A stretch of DNA of 64,000 nucleotides, from positions 806,001 to 870,000 of the forward strand of contig NZ_CBDEGB010000002.1 in NCBI RefSeq assembly GCF_965237655.1. Reading direction: 5' to 3'. This stretch comes from Poriferisodalis sp965237655. Lineage in GTDB: Bacteria; Actinomycetota; Acidimicrobiia; Acidimicrobiales; Poriferisodalaceae. How positions within the stretch are numbered: the stretch's first letter is position 1; every line of letters starts with the position of its first letter. Both the position numbers and the translations under genes were made by a program. Positions 10,870-20,173 of the stretch are shown here, piece by piece. The notes below the pieces were generated by a model. The model saw only the letters and a program-made list of their open reading frames with translations. It was not told the DNA's origin and did no database searches.

Positions 10870-10929
10870 GAGGGCGAACCTAGAGGAAGTGCACGGAGGA
10901 ACTGCACCGAGGCGACGGCCTGCGTGACG

Positions 10930-11061
10930 CTGCCGGCAATACGCACCCGCAGTGCCAATGCGCTGCCGGCGACGCGCATAGTCACCGCCAATGCGCTGCC
11001 GGCGACGCGCATAGTCAGCGCCAATACGCTGCCGGCAGTGCGCATCGTCAGCCTGGTTCCG
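10930..11061. repeat. 33-bp tandem repeat, four copies
   Basis: Copies start at 10930, 10963, 10996 and 11029, each beginning CTGCCGGC. Copies 2 and 3 are nearly identical; copy 1 and the first half of copy 4 have diverged. Copy 4 runs into the start codon (GTG 11038) of the receptor gene, so the array looks like tandem copies of that gene's 5' end in the divergent intergenic region. Confidence 0.9.
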
Positions 11062-11781
11062 AGCGTCACCGAGACGCTGGCGGCCTGGGGCGTCGACCCG
11101 ATCGCATGCACTCGTTTCTGCGAGCGACCGGACTTGGAACATGTCGGCGGCACAAAGAACCCCGACATCGAGGCCATCACCGAACTGCGACCAGATCTCG
11201 TCGTGGTCGATCGCGAGGAGAACCGCTCCGAGGACTATGACGCGCTAGTCGCCAACGGCACCGACGTCCAAGCTCTGCACGTCGCATCACTGGACGATGT
11301 CGAGCCCGAACTCGGCCAACTGGCGGCGCGCATCGGCGTCGAGTGGTCAACCGAGCCGCTCCCAGAGCAGTGCAAGCCGCTGGAGCACCCGTCGGGCCGC
11401 AACGTGCGCGTCTTCGTTCCTATCTGGCGCCGGCCCTACATGACCATCGGTGCACGTACGTACGGCGCTTCATTGCTCGCCTGGTGCGGAGTCGACGTGG
11501 CGTTCGCCGATCGGGGCAGGTATCCAACAATCGACGCCGGCGACCTGTCCGCGGGCCACTTCGACATCGTGCTCGCGCCGACGGAGCCCTACCCGTGTCA
11601 CCTGCGCCATCTCGACGAACTGGCGAAGATCGCGCCGACGCATGTGATCGACGGTCAAGACCTGTTCTGGTGGGGCACTCGTACACCCGGAGCGGTCGTG
11701 CGGGTGGCCGAAACTGTGAGACGGGCGCTGCGCCAGCAAGGACCCCCGCAGACAGCGCGAAGTAGCGTGACCGTCCAATGA
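11038..11781 (+). CDS. BtuF-like helical-backbone metal/cobalamin receptor
   Basis: 247-residue protein of the periplasmic-binding-like family COG0614. It starts VRIVSLVPSVTETLAAWG, continues with VGGTKNPDIEAITELRPDLV (typical first lobe) and ends with PTHVIDGQDLFWWG. No signal peptide is visible, so it may be cytoplasmic or use a longer start. The frame is open upstream through the tandem repeats, but GTG 11038 is the first start giving a family-like N-terminus. The stop overlaps the next gene region. No transporter genes are adjacent, so the ligand is unknown. Confidence 0.75.
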   Translation: MRIVSLVPSVTETLAAWGVDPIACTRFCERPDLEHVGGTKNPDIEAITELRPDLVVVDREENRSEDYDALVANGTDVQALHVASLDDVEPELGQLAARIGVEWSTEPLPEQCKPLEHPSGRNVRVFVPIWRRPYMTIGARTYGASLLAWCGVDVAFADRGRYPTIDAGDLSAGHFDIVLAPTEPYPCHLRHLDELAKIAPTHVIDGQDLFWWGTRTPGAVVRVAETVRRALRQQGPPQTARSSVTVQ

Positions 11782-11795
11782 CGAAGGGAATGAAT

Positions 11796-12947
11796 ATGGG
11801 CACAGGACCCTTGGCAGGTGTGCGAGTCATCGAGCTGCAGGGCATCGGCCCGGGACCCTTCTGCGGGATGATGCTCTCTGACATGGGCGCGGAGGTCATC
11901 CGCATCGATCGTTCGGCCAACGTGACCGATCACGACCTCGACGCCCCGCCGATCGACGTGCTGGCCCGAGGTCGTGCCTCGATCGGGCTCGATCTCAAGA
12001 ACCCTGACGGAGTCGAGGCGCTGCTGCGGCTGGTGGAGCATTCCGATGCGCTCATCGAGGGATTCCGTCCCGGCGTCATGGAGCGGCTCGGCATCGGGCC
12101 CGATGAGTGTCTGGCACGCAACCCGCGGCTGGTCTACGGCCGGATGACGGGCTGGGGGCAGGAGGGTCCGTACCACATGGGTGCCGGACACGACATCAAC
12201 TACATCGCATTGGCGGGAGCGCTCGACCCGATCGGCCGCAAGGGCGAGCCGCCGATCGCCCCGCTGAACCTCGTGGGCGATTTCGGTGGCGGCGGGATGC
12301 TGCTGGCGTTCGGGGTGGCCTGCGGCCTGATCGAGGCGCAGCGCTCCGGCCAGGGCCAGGTGGTGGACGCTGCCATGGTCGACGGCTCAGCAACGCTCAT
12401 GGCCATGTTCCACTCGATGCGGGCGCTGGGCGTGTGGAACGACGAACGCGGCACCAACTTGCTCGACACCGGCAGTCACTTCTACGACGTGTACGAGTGC
12501 GCCGATGGCAACTACATCTCGGTCGGGTCGATCGAGCCGCAGTTCTACGCCGAATTGCTCCGTCTCACCGGTCTTGAGGGGGACCGGGAGTTCGCCAAGC
12601 AGAACTCACGCGGCCGGTGGCCCGAGCTCAAAGAGCGGATCGCTGAAGTCTTCAGGTCGAAGACCCGCGACGAGTGGTGCGAGATCATGGATGCCACCGA
12701 CGTGTGCTTCGCCCCAGTGCTGACGTTGGCAGAGGCCCCGCAGCATCCGCACAACGTCCATCGCGAGGTGTTCTGCGAAGTGGCCGGAGTGATCCAGCCG
12801 AGTCCGTCGCCGCGCTTCAACCGCACCGTCGGGGCCGTGCAAGGGCCGCCGGCGCACCCAGGCCAGCACACCGACGAGGTGCTGGCGCTTGCCGGCTACG
12901 ACCCTGACGACATCGCAAAGCTGCGCGACACCGGTGCCGTTGCCTGA
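11796..12947 (+). CDS. mcr: Alpha-methylacyl-CoA racemase (CoA transferase family III fold)
   Basis: Epimerises 2-methylacyl-CoA esters during breakdown of branched fatty acids or sterol side chains. GPLAGVRVIELQGIGPGPF at the N-terminus and GHDINYIALAG (His about 132, the catalytic His) with LNLVGDFGGGGM (Asp about 162, the catalytic Asp) match the racemase branch rather than formyl-CoA transferases. Three ATGs lie close together (11778, 11790, 11796). The last has AAGGGA six bases upstream and gives the typical N-terminus, so it is chosen; 11778 would overlap the preceding stop. Confidence 0.88.
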   Translation: MGTGPLAGVRVIELQGIGPGPFCGMMLSDMGAEVIRIDRSANVTDHDLDAPPIDVLARGRASIGLDLKNPDGVEALLRLVEHSDALIEGFRPGVMERLGIGPDECLARNPRLVYGRMTGWGQEGPYHMGAGHDINYIALAGALDPIGRKGEPPIAPLNLVGDFGGGGMLLAFGVACGLIEAQRSGQGQVVDAAMVDGSATLMAMFHSMRALGVWNDERGTNLLDTGSHFYDVYECADGNYISVGSIEPQFYAELLRLTGLEGDREFAKQNSRGRWPELKERIAEVFRSKTRDEWCEIMDATDVCFAPVLTLAEAPQHPHNVHREVFCEVAGVIQPSPSPRFNRTVGAVQGPPAHPGQHTDEVLALAGYDPDDIAKLRDTGAVA

Positions 12948-13386
12948 GACAGGGGCCGATGCGCCCAGCGCGGCCAGTGCCGGCGAGCCGGAACGCAAAG
13001 AGCCGCATGACGCGCCTGCGGGGCTCGATCGCAAGCTGGTCCCGCTCTACGAAGAAGCAGCCGCAGTCGCCGACGTGTCTCCGGCGAGTGCCTGCGCGCT
13101 GGCGCGCCTGCTGCTGCGCAGCCTCATTCAGTCCCAAGGGCTTCGGGGCCGCCACCTCGTGCGCGACATCGGCGAGCTGGTATCTGCCGGAGCCCCCGTC
13201 GGGCTGCTGCGTGCGCTCGACGTCATGAAGCTGAGCGACACCGAGGCGCGCCGTCCCGGTGAGCTCAATCTCGCAAATGGTCACGGAGACGCCCAGAACC
13301 TGCTGATGTTCATCCACCTGTTCACGCAGCACGTCTCGCCGCCGGAGCGGCGAGACCATCGGGCGCAGTCGCCGCCGGCACAGTGA
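12934..13386 (+). CDS. DUF4145-like protein
   Basis: About 150 residues. The N-terminal 40 are disordered. The rest (LARLLLRSLIQSQG, RDIGELVSAGAP, a helix around LLRALDVMKL, then DAQNLLMFIHLFTQHV) has the pattern of the DUF4145 helical domain, often found alone or attached to nucleases. The start overlaps the racemase stop by 14 bp (GTG 12934; TTG 12940 is an alternative) and its stop overlaps the next start (GTGA), so the three genes are coupled. Function unknown. Confidence 0.6.
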   Translation: MPLPETGADAPSAASAGEPERKEPHDAPAGLDRKLVPLYEEAAAVADVSPASACALARLLLRSLIQSQGLRGRHLVRDIGELVSAGAPVGLLRALDVMKLSDTEARRPGELNLANGHGDAQNLLMFIHLFTQHVSPPERRDHRAQSPPAQ

Positions 13387-13754
13387 GCGCCGGGGTCACC
13401 TCGACGGTCCACACCGCGCTCGGCTGGGCACTGGTGCTGTCGAACGGCGCTGCGGGGCTCTGGGCGCTCGGCGCTATCCGTTGGGAAACGCTGCGCCACC
13501 GCAGTCTGTGGTGGTTCTTGGGGGCCGCTTGGGTCCTGGTATTCGTCCAGCTCACCGCCGGCGTCATCCTCATGCGGGTCGCAGCGGTGGAAGCCCCGGC
13601 GTTTCATGTGTTCTACGGGGCTTGCTGCGCAGTGGCGGTCGTCTTCGTCTACGCCTACCGCCAGCAGCTGGAACACCGCCGCTACGAGCTGTTCGGCCTC
13701 GGTGCGCTGTTCATCATGGGGCTCGCCATCCGGGCCATGTTCCTCGGAAGCTGA
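13383..13754 (+). CDS. Small four-helix membrane protein
   Basis: 123 residues with four hydrophobic segments: ALGWALVLSNGAAGLWALGA, WWFLGAAWVLVFVQLTAGVI, FYGACCAVAVVFVYAY and LFGLGALFIMGLAIRAMFL. There is no signal peptide and no known motif. It is coupled to the DUF4145-like gene by a 4-bp GTGA overlap and is convergent with pckG 48 bp further on. Function unknown. Confidence 0.65.
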   Translation: MSAGVTSTVHTALGWALVLSNGAAGLWALGAIRWETLRHRSLWWFLGAAWVLVFVQLTAGVILMRVAAVEAPAFHVFYGACCAVAVVFVYAYRQQLEHRRYELFGLGALFIMGLAIRAMFLGS

Positions 13755-13802
13755 CGGACCCGAGCACAGCGACCGCGCCTGCTGTCGCGTCGAGGGGGAT
13801 CC

Positions 13803-15590
13803 TCAGACGCCGAGACGTTCCTCGAGCCGATCGAGCTGGCGCCGCATTTCTTTGGGAAGCCGTTCGCCCAGCGACCGGTAGTGCGTCTCAATCATGTCCA
13901 TCTCTGCGCGCCAGTCGTCCTCATCGACCGTGAGCAGCGACTTGATCTGCTCGTCCGTCAGGTCGAGTCCGTCGGTATCGATGGCCTCCGGCGGCGGCAC
14001 CAGACCGATGGGGGTGGCAGTTGCTTCGCCGTGGCCTGCCACCCGCTCGAGCACCCACTTGAGCACCCGGGAGTTGTCGCCGAATCCCGGCCAGATGAAC
14101 TTTCCGTCGGCGTCCTTTCGGAACCAGTTGACGTAAAACAGCTTGGGCAGCTGCGCGCCTGGGGTGTTGCCGATGTCGAGCCAGTGCTGGAAGTAGTCGC
14201 CGAAGTTGTAGCCACAGAACGGCAGCATCGCGAACGGATCCCGCCGCACCTCGCCGATGGTCCCTGCCGCGGCAGCCGTCTTCTCCGACGACATCTGGGA
14301 ACCCAAGAACACCCCGTGCTCCCAGTCCAGCGCCTCGGCCACCAGCGGCACCGTGGTTGCTCGCCGGCCGCCGAACAGGATTGCCGAGATCGGCACGCCA
14401 TCCGGATCCTCCCACTCGGGAGCAATGGTGGGGCACTGCGTAGCGGGAGCCGTGAAGCGGGCGTTGGGGTGAGCGGCGGGCGTGCCCACCGCAGGCGACC
14501 ACTGGTTTCCGCGCCAGTCGATGAGATCGTCGGGCGGTTCAGGCGTCAGGCCCTCCCACCAGACGTCGCCATCGGGGGTCTGAGCCACGTTGGTGAACAC
14601 GCAGTTGCCCCACATGGTCGCCAACGCGCTCGGGTTGGTGTCATCACCGGTGCCAGGAGCTACGCCGAAGATGCCTGCCTCGGGATTGATCGCGTGCAAC
14701 CGCCCGTCGCCGCCGAACTTCATCCAGGCGATGTCGTCGCCGATGGTCTCGATCTTCCAGCCCGGCAGGGTGGGAATCATCATGGCCATGTTCGTTTTGC
14801 CGCAGGCTGACGGGAAAGCGGCCGCCACGTACACCGTCTCGCCTTCGGGAGGCGTCACGCCCACGATGAGCATGTGCTCGGCCAGCCAGCCCTGATCGCG
14901 CGCCATGGTCGACGCGATCCGCAGGGCGAAGCACTTCTTGCCCAGCAGGGCATTGCCGCCGTAGCCGGAGCCGTAGGACCAGATCTCGCGTGTCTCGGGG
15001 AAATGGACGATGTACTTGCGCTCCGCGTCGCAGGGCCACGGCACGTCAGGCTGGCCCGGTTCCAGCGGGGCGCCGAGCGAGTGAATGCACGGCACGAACT
15101 CGCCGTCTGCGAGCACGTCGAGCGCACCCTGGCCCATGCGCGTCATGATCCGCATGGAGGCCGCCACATAGGGCGAGTCGGTGAGCTGGACACCGATGTG
15201 GGCGATGTGCGAGCCGAGCGGGCCCATCGAGAACGGCACCACATACATCGTCCGGCCGCGCATCGAGCCGCCGAACAGCTTCAGCACCTCATCCCGCATC
15301 TCGTCGGGCGCACGCCAGTTGTTGTTGGGGCCTGCGTCCAACTCGCGCTCGGTGCAGATGAACGTGCGATCTTCCACCCGGGCGACATCACCGGGGTCGG
15401 AGCGAGCGAGATAGCTGTTGGGACGAGCTTCGGGATCGAGCGCGATGAGTGTCCCAGACTCCACCATCTGGCTGCACAGCTGCTGGAATTCGGCTTCGGA
15501 GCCGTCGCACCAGTGGACCGCGTCGGGCCGAAGCACGCGGACCCAATGATCAACCCAATCGATCAGCTCGCGGTTGGCAATGGCAGACAA
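13803..15590 (-). CDS. pckG: Phosphoenolpyruvate carboxykinase (GTP)
   Basis: Converts oxaloacetate and GTP to PEP, GDP and CO2 (gluconeogenesis or anaplerosis). The GTP-type family is clear. The P-loop with the active-site Cys is AFPSACGKTNMAMM, followed by metal/GTP-site regions IGDDIAWMKFG and NWFRKDADGKF, and RTMYVVPFSMGPLGS near residue 120. The length of 595 residues is normal. A TTG at 15590 is preceded by GGAGG at ideal spacing and is preferred. An in-frame GTG at 15617 would add nine residues but lies in a tandem repeat. It is monocistronic by position. Confidence 0.94.
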   Translation of the reverse strand: MSAIANRELIDWVDHWVRVLRPDAVHWCDGSEAEFQQLCSQMVESGTLIALDPEARPNSYLARSDPGDVARVEDRTFICTERELDAGPNNNWRAPDEMRDEVLKLFGGSMRGRTMYVVPFSMGPLGSHIAHIGVQLTDSPYVAASMRIMTRMGQGALDVLADGEFVPCIHSLGAPLEPGQPDVPWPCDAERKYIVHFPETREIWSYGSGYGGNALLGKKCFALRIASTMARDQGWLAEHMLIVGVTPPEGETVYVAAAFPSACGKTNMAMMIPTLPGWKIETIGDDIAWMKFGGDGRLHAINPEAGIFGVAPGTGDDTNPSALATMWGNCVFTNVAQTPDGDVWWEGLTPEPPDDLIDWRGNQWSPAVGTPAAHPNARFTAPATQCPTIAPEWEDPDGVPISAILFGGRRATTVPLVAEALDWEHGVFLGSQMSSEKTAAAAGTIGEVRRDPFAMLPFCGYNFGDYFQHWLDIGNTPGAQLPKLFYVNWFRKDADGKFIWPGFGDNSRVLKWVLERVAGHGEATATPIGLVPPPEAIDTDGLDLTDEQIKSLLTVDEDDWRAEMDMIETHYRSLGERLPKEMRRQLDRLEERLGV

Positions 15591-15612
15591 GTTGTCCTCC
15601 GGGTCCGAGTCT

Positions 15613-15701
15613 CGCACTCGCTTTGTGCTGAGTCTTGATCCTCGCTTCGCGCTGAGTTGTCCTACTCGCTTCGCGCTGAGTTGTCCTACTCGCTTCGCTC
15701 C
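15613..15701. repeat. 24-bp tandem repeat upstream of pckG
   Basis: Unit CCTACTCGCTTCGCGCTGAG plus TTGT. The copies at 15661-15684 and 15637-15660 are near identical; 15613-15636 and the partial copy from 15685 have diverged. It sits at the 5' end of pckG, where the promoter should be. Confidence 0.85.
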
Positions 15702-15730
15702 TTGGCCAGTGCGGTTGCACCGGCCTCAGA

Positions 15731-15976
15731 TCACGTTGTCTTCCCCCCGGTGGTGATCCAGTCAGGTGTTCCCAGGTCCACCTCCGAGCCCAGACGAAGC
15801 CGTGTGGCAAGCCTCCGTTCGTCAAGGTCGAAGATCACTCGTTGGCCCTGCCGCACCATCCGAAAGATGGAGCCCTCCAAGGCGTCAAGGGCCAGCTCGT
15901 GCTCTAAGCGCGTGACGTCGTCGGTAACGACGCCGACTCCCGATGCAGGGTCGTACGACTTGATGACGCCTTGCAC
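15731..15976 (-). CDS. Cold-shock-domain-like small protein
   Basis: 81 residues. GVIKSYDPASGVGVVTDD resembles the first strands and RNP-1 of cold-shock domains, and MVRQGQRVIFDLD resembles the last strand. The aromatic residues that bind nucleic acid are partly replaced (Tyr kept, Val for Phe), so nucleic-acid binding is uncertain. The GTG at 15976 has GGAGG five bases upstream, which decides the start; the frame is open to 16045 but that extension is Cys-rich and unlike the family. It is divergent from the kinase gene at 16081. Confidence 0.65.
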   Translation of the reverse strand: MQGVIKSYDPASGVGVVTDDVTRLEHELALDALEGSIFRMVRQGQRVIFDLDERRLATRLRLGSEVDLGTPDWITTGGKTT

Positions 15977-16080
15977 TCGCGCCTCCAGTGGCAGGGAATC
16001 TGCAGGACTGGCGTGGCAGCCCGCGCAGCACCCGAAAGCTACCAACCGACTGCTGCGAGCGCGTTGTAGCTTCGGCAGCT

Positions 16081-17943
16081 ATGAGCGACAGTGGGGGCGG
16101 TGCGTCTGCTGCACAGTCTGCAACTCATCTCGCCGCGCGCGCCCTGGACACGAACGCGTTCGTCGAAGCGATACGCACCTATGGCGAAGCACTCGATCAG
16201 CACCGCATCACGATCGATCGTCTCAACGTGTACCCGGTGCCCGACGGCGACACGGGCACCAACATGGCGCTGACGCTTGCAGCGGTCAGCGAGGAGCTGG
16301 ATCGGGCGGGCTCTGAGCGTGCCGAGGTCTGCCAGGCCATCTCCCACGGAGCTCTCATGGGGGCGCGCGGCAACAGCGGAGTCATTGTCAGTCAGCTCTT
16401 GCGAGGACTCGCCGCCACGCTGGCTCCCTCCGACGGCGACGACCAAGCCGAACCGATGATCGATGCCGACCTGCTCGCCCAAGGCCTGGTCGCCGCGAGC
16501 GTGGCAGCCGATGGGGCAGTCATGCGTCCGGTCGAGGGCACCATCTTGAGCGTGGCGCGTGCCTCGGCCCACGCCGCTCAGCAGGCCATCGCCACCGACG
16601 AAGGCGATGATGGTTTCGAGCGCCTGGTCGGGGTGTTGGAGCAGGCGCGCCGGGCTGGTCAATCCGCACTCGAGGCGACACCGCAGCAACTGCCGGTGTT
16701 GGCCGACGCTGGGGTGGTCGATGCCGGAGCCGCTGGCTATCTGCTGCTGCTCGACGCTCTCCTCAAAGTCGTCGACGGGCGCCCGCTGCCTACCGAGGTG
16801 GACTTGCCAGCGGACGTGGCAGCCGTCATCGCGCACGGCAACGCCGGCGCGAGCGTGCAGCGCGATGCCGACGACCCGGTAGCCGAACGCCGCGCCGAGA
16901 TGCACAGCCATCTCGATGCCGGTGACGCTGCCGGCCACGACGCGCACGACCCTTCTGGCACCCGCTACGAGGTGATGTACCTGCTGGCGGCCCCGGACTC
17001 CAAAATCGACGCGTTCAAGGCCGGTTGGGACTCCCTTGGCGACTCGATAGTGATGGTCGGCGGCGACGGCCTGTGGAACTGTCACATCCATACCGACGAC
17101 ATCGGTCCCGTCGTCGAGGCAGGGATCGAGGCCGGACGGCCGTATCGCATCCAGATCACCGACTTGCACGAGCAGGTCGCCGAACTCGGCGGGCACGGTG
17201 CGCACGCGGGGCACGGAGCGCACGCTGGGCACGGCGACCCGGGCGCGAGTGCCGTCGCCGGCACCAGAACCGACGACCGCCCGATGGTGGAATGTGCCGT
17301 GGTAGCGGTCTCGCCATCGGCCGGGCTCGACGAGCTCTTCGCCTCGCTGGGCTGCCACGAACTTGTCACCGGGGGACAGACGATGAATCCCTCGACCGCC
17401 GAGCTGCTAGCGGCCGTCGAGGCGGCACCGTCGCAGCACGTCGTCGTGCTGCCCAACAACTCCAACATTGTTCCGGTAGCCCGGCAGGTCGGCGAGCACA
17501 CCTCCAAGACCGTGGCGGTCGTGGCCACGACATCAGTGCCCGCCGGCCTGGCTTCCCTGATCGGCTACGACCCCGGTGTCAGCGCAGACGCCAATGCCGC
17601 ATCGATGGGCGACGCTGCGGCCCTGGTCGCGGCGGGCGAGGTGACCCAAGCCGTGCGCGACACCGCGGCGCCGACCGGTCCTGTCACCGCTGGACAATGG
17701 ATTGGCCTGGACTCGGACGGTATTGCGGCTGCAGGTGAGACTGCAGCCGATGCTGCCCTTGGCTTGCTCGCTCACCTGCTGCAACCCGAGCACGAGATCT
17801 TGACGCTGATCGAAGGCGCCGGTGCTCAGGCGGGAGAAACCGACGAAGTGGTCTCGTGGCTCGCGCAGAACTGGCCCGATGTCGAAGTCGAACGGCACGT
17901 CGGCGGCCAGGACCACTACCCGTATCTGTTCGGCATCGAATGA
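16081..17943 (+). CDS. DAK2/DegV-domain kinase (FakA-like fatty-acid kinase)
   Basis: 620 residues. The N-terminal DhaL/DAK2 domain carries YPVPDGDTGTNM (metal/ATP Asp residues) and LMGARGNSGVIVSQ. The C-terminal part is the DegV-like/FakA C-terminal domain (GLDELFASLG, VLPNNSNIVPVA). Family members phosphorylate fatty acids bound to FakB, which is not encoded here. A His/Gly-rich insert (residues about 373-388) separates the halves. The stop overlaps the recG start by 4 bp, the usual arrangement in Actinobacteria and Firmicutes, although rpmB, which often precedes it, is absent. Confidence 0.85.
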   Translation: MSDSGGGASAAQSATHLAARALDTNAFVEAIRTYGEALDQHRITIDRLNVYPVPDGDTGTNMALTLAAVSEELDRAGSERAEVCQAISHGALMGARGNSGVIVSQLLRGLAATLAPSDGDDQAEPMIDADLLAQGLVAASVAADGAVMRPVEGTILSVARASAHAAQQAIATDEGDDGFERLVGVLEQARRAGQSALEATPQQLPVLADAGVVDAGAAGYLLLLDALLKVVDGRPLPTEVDLPADVAAVIAHGNAGASVQRDADDPVAERRAEMHSHLDAGDAAGHDAHDPSGTRYEVMYLLAAPDSKIDAFKAGWDSLGDSIVMVGGDGLWNCHIHTDDIGPVVEAGIEAGRPYRIQITDLHEQVAELGGHGAHAGHGAHAGHGDPGASAVAGTRTDDRPMVECAVVAVSPSAGLDELFASLGCHELVTGGQTMNPSTAELLAAVEAAPSQHVVVLPNNSNIVPVARQVGEHTSKTVAVVATTSVPAGLASLIGYDPGVSADANAASMGDAAALVAAGEVTQAVRDTAAPTGPVTAGQWIGLDSDGIAAAGETAADAALGLLAHLLQPEHEILTLIEGAGAQAGETDEVVSWLAQNWPDVEVERHVGGQDHYPYLFGIE

Positions 17944-20162
17944 ACGCTCGCCGTCGCGGCCAGCCCATCGGGGGCCGGGCCGAGGGCGCGGTCGAAGCCG
18001 ATGAGACTGTTCCGCGGCCCGCGGCGGCAAAGGGTCCGCTGACGCTGAGCGAACTCGATGCGATCGGCGTCGAACGACTCAACGGCGTCGGCCGGCACCG
18101 CCGCAAGGCCCTGCGCGAAGTCGGCGTCGAGTCGGTGTTCGACTTGCTGACCTATTACCCCCGGCGTTACGTCGACCGCACGGCCCAAGCCCCGATCAGC
18201 GAGGCAACGGTCGGAGCCGAGATCACCGTCGTGGCCGATGTGATGTCGACGTCGAGCCGTCGCCTGCGTGGCGGCCGCCAGCTGGTGAACGTCGAAGTCG
18301 GCGACGCCAGCGGCTCCATGAGCGTGGTGTTCTTCAACCAGGCGTGGAGGGAGCGTCAGCTCGCCGAGGGTCTCACCGTCGCACTGTTCGGCAAGGTGGA
18401 GAACTACCGGGGGCGCAAGCAGATGACCAATCCTGTGGTCGACCTGCTCGGGGATCGCACCGGAAAGATCGTTCCCATCTACCCGCAGTCCGAAACGGCC
18501 GGCATTGCCACGTGGGACGTCGCGAACTGGGTCGCAGAAGCGCAGCGGCGCTGTTCTCCCCGAGGAATCGCCGATCCGCTGCCGGACCGGCTGCGAACCA
18601 GGCTGCGCCTTGCTAGACGGGCTCAGGCGCTCGCCGACATTCACGAACCATCTTCAATGGCCGATCGCACCACAGCGCGAAATCGTCTCGTGTTCGACGA
18701 GCTGCTGCGAGTCCAGCTCGTGCTGCGGAGCCAGCGCTTGGCGCGCGAGGCAGACGAGCTCGGCATTGCGCACGACCCATCCGGCAATCTCGTCGATGCG
18801 TTCCATCGACGCCTGCCGTACGCCCTGACAGGTGCACAGCAGCGAACCATGGCCGAGATTGACGCCGACGTGAGCACCGTGCGTCCGATGCACCGGCTGC
18901 TGCAAGGCGACGTTGGTTCCGGCAAAACGCTGGTAGCGCTGCACGCATTGCTCGTCGCCGTACAGAACAACCATCAAGGTGCGCTCATGGCGCCCACCGA
19001 AGTGCTCGCCGAACAGCACTTCATCGCTGTGCGGGCATTGCTCGACGGTTTCGAAGTGCCCGATGGTGCACGACTCAGCGGAACACGGCCGCTGAACCTG
19101 CGCCTGCTCAGCGGTTCGGGCTCGGCAACGCATCGCCGCGAGGTACTGGTGGAGATTGCGACGGGGACCGCAGACATCGTTGTCGGCACGCACGCCCTTC
19201 TTCAAGAATCAGTGAAGTTCGGCTCGCTCAGCGTCGTCGTTGTGGATGAGCAGCACCGGTTCGGCGTGTCGCAGCGTGCCCGGCTCCGCGAGAGCGGGCG
19301 CGACGACCGCCGTCTCCCTCACCTGCTGGTCATGACGGCTACACCCATCCCGCGCACCGCCGCGATGACGGTGTACGGCGACCTCGATGTCTCGGTGCTC
19401 GACGAACTCCCGCCGGGTCGGACGCCCGTGGTGACTCATTGGGTGCGTGGGCCGCTCGCCGCCGAAGCCATGTGGTCCAGCGTGCGCACCGAGATCGAGG
19501 CCGGTCGTCAGGCCTACGTGGTGTGTCCGCTGATCACCGAGAGCGAGAGCCTCGACGCGCGCTCGGCTGAGCAAATGCATGCGGAGCTGGTGGCGGGCTC
19601 TCTCGCCGGCCTGCGGGTCGGCCTGCTGCACGGGCGCATGCCGTCGGTCGACAAGGAATCGGTGATGGCCCGGTTCCGGGCAGGAGATCTCGACGCGCTG
19701 GTCGCGACGACGGTCATCGAGGTCGGGATCGACGTGCCGAACGCGACCGTGATGGTCGTGCTGTCCGCAGATCGATTCGGCATCGCACAGCTGCACCAAT
19801 TGAGGGGTCGGGTGGGCCGCGGCAGTCATGCGTCGGCGTGTTATCTGGTGAGCGACGACGATCCGACCCCCACCGCCGTCGAGCGGTTGACTGCGCTCTC
19901 CGAGTCATCCGACGGGTTCGAGTTGGCCGAGCGTGACCTCGAATTGCGCGGCGAGGGCACGCTGTTCGACGAACGGCAATCGGGACGCAGCGACTTGAAG
20001 CTGGCGTCGCTGGCCCGTGACCTGACCTGGGTGCAGGCTGCCCGCGACGCGGCCACTGAACTCATTTCGGCCGACGGGGATCTTGATGCCCACCCTGCGC
20101 TGGTTGATGAGATCGACTGGTTTTCCAGTCGCCGCGATTCCGAGTACTTGCAGCGCAGCTAG
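17940..20162 (+). CDS. recG: ATP-dependent DNA helicase RecG
   Basis: Replication-fork-reversal helicase, about 740 residues. The wedge/OB domain covers roughly residues 50-230 (LNGVGRHRRKALREVGV, FDLLTYYPRRYVDR). The helicase core has Walker A LQGDVGSGKTLVAL, MAPTEVLAEQH, DExH-type VVVDEQHRFGVSQR, TATPIPRTAAMT and the late motifs VIEVGIDVPNATVMV and QLHQLRGRVGRG. ATG 17940 overlaps the kinase stop. It converges with rsmD, 11 bp apart. Confidence 0.95.
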   Translation: MNARRRGQPIGGRAEGAVEADETVPRPAAAKGPLTLSELDAIGVERLNGVGRHRRKALREVGVESVFDLLTYYPRRYVDRTAQAPISEATVGAEITVVADVMSTSSRRLRGGRQLVNVEVGDASGSMSVVFFNQAWRERQLAEGLTVALFGKVENYRGRKQMTNPVVDLLGDRTGKIVPIYPQSETAGIATWDVANWVAEAQRRCSPRGIADPLPDRLRTRLRLARRAQALADIHEPSSMADRTTARNRLVFDELLRVQLVLRSQRLAREADELGIAHDPSGNLVDAFHRRLPYALTGAQQRTMAEIDADVSTVRPMHRLLQGDVGSGKTLVALHALLVAVQNNHQGALMAPTEVLAEQHFIAVRALLDGFEVPDGARLSGTRPLNLRLLSGSGSATHRREVLVEIATGTADIVVGTHALLQESVKFGSLSVVVVDEQHRFGVSQRARLRESGRDDRRLPHLLVMTATPIPRTAAMTVYGDLDVSVLDELPPGRTPVVTHWVRGPLAAEAMWSSVRTEIEAGRQAYVVCPLITESESLDARSAEQMHAELVAGSLAGLRVGLLHGRMPSVDKESVMARFRAGDLDALVATTVIEVGIDVPNATVMVVLSADRFGIAQLHQLRGRVGRGSHASACYLVSDDDPTPTAVERLTALSESSDGFELAERDLELRGEGTLFDERQSGRSDLKLASLARDLTWVQAARDAATELISADGDLDAHPALVDEIDWFSSRRDSEYLQRS

Positions 20163-20173
20163 AAGCTGACCGC

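Noticed and set aside
16039..17358. Long minus-strand open frame opposite the DAK2 kinase gene
   Set aside because: It is a shadow of a well-recognised gene in a high-GC genome with no independent motif.
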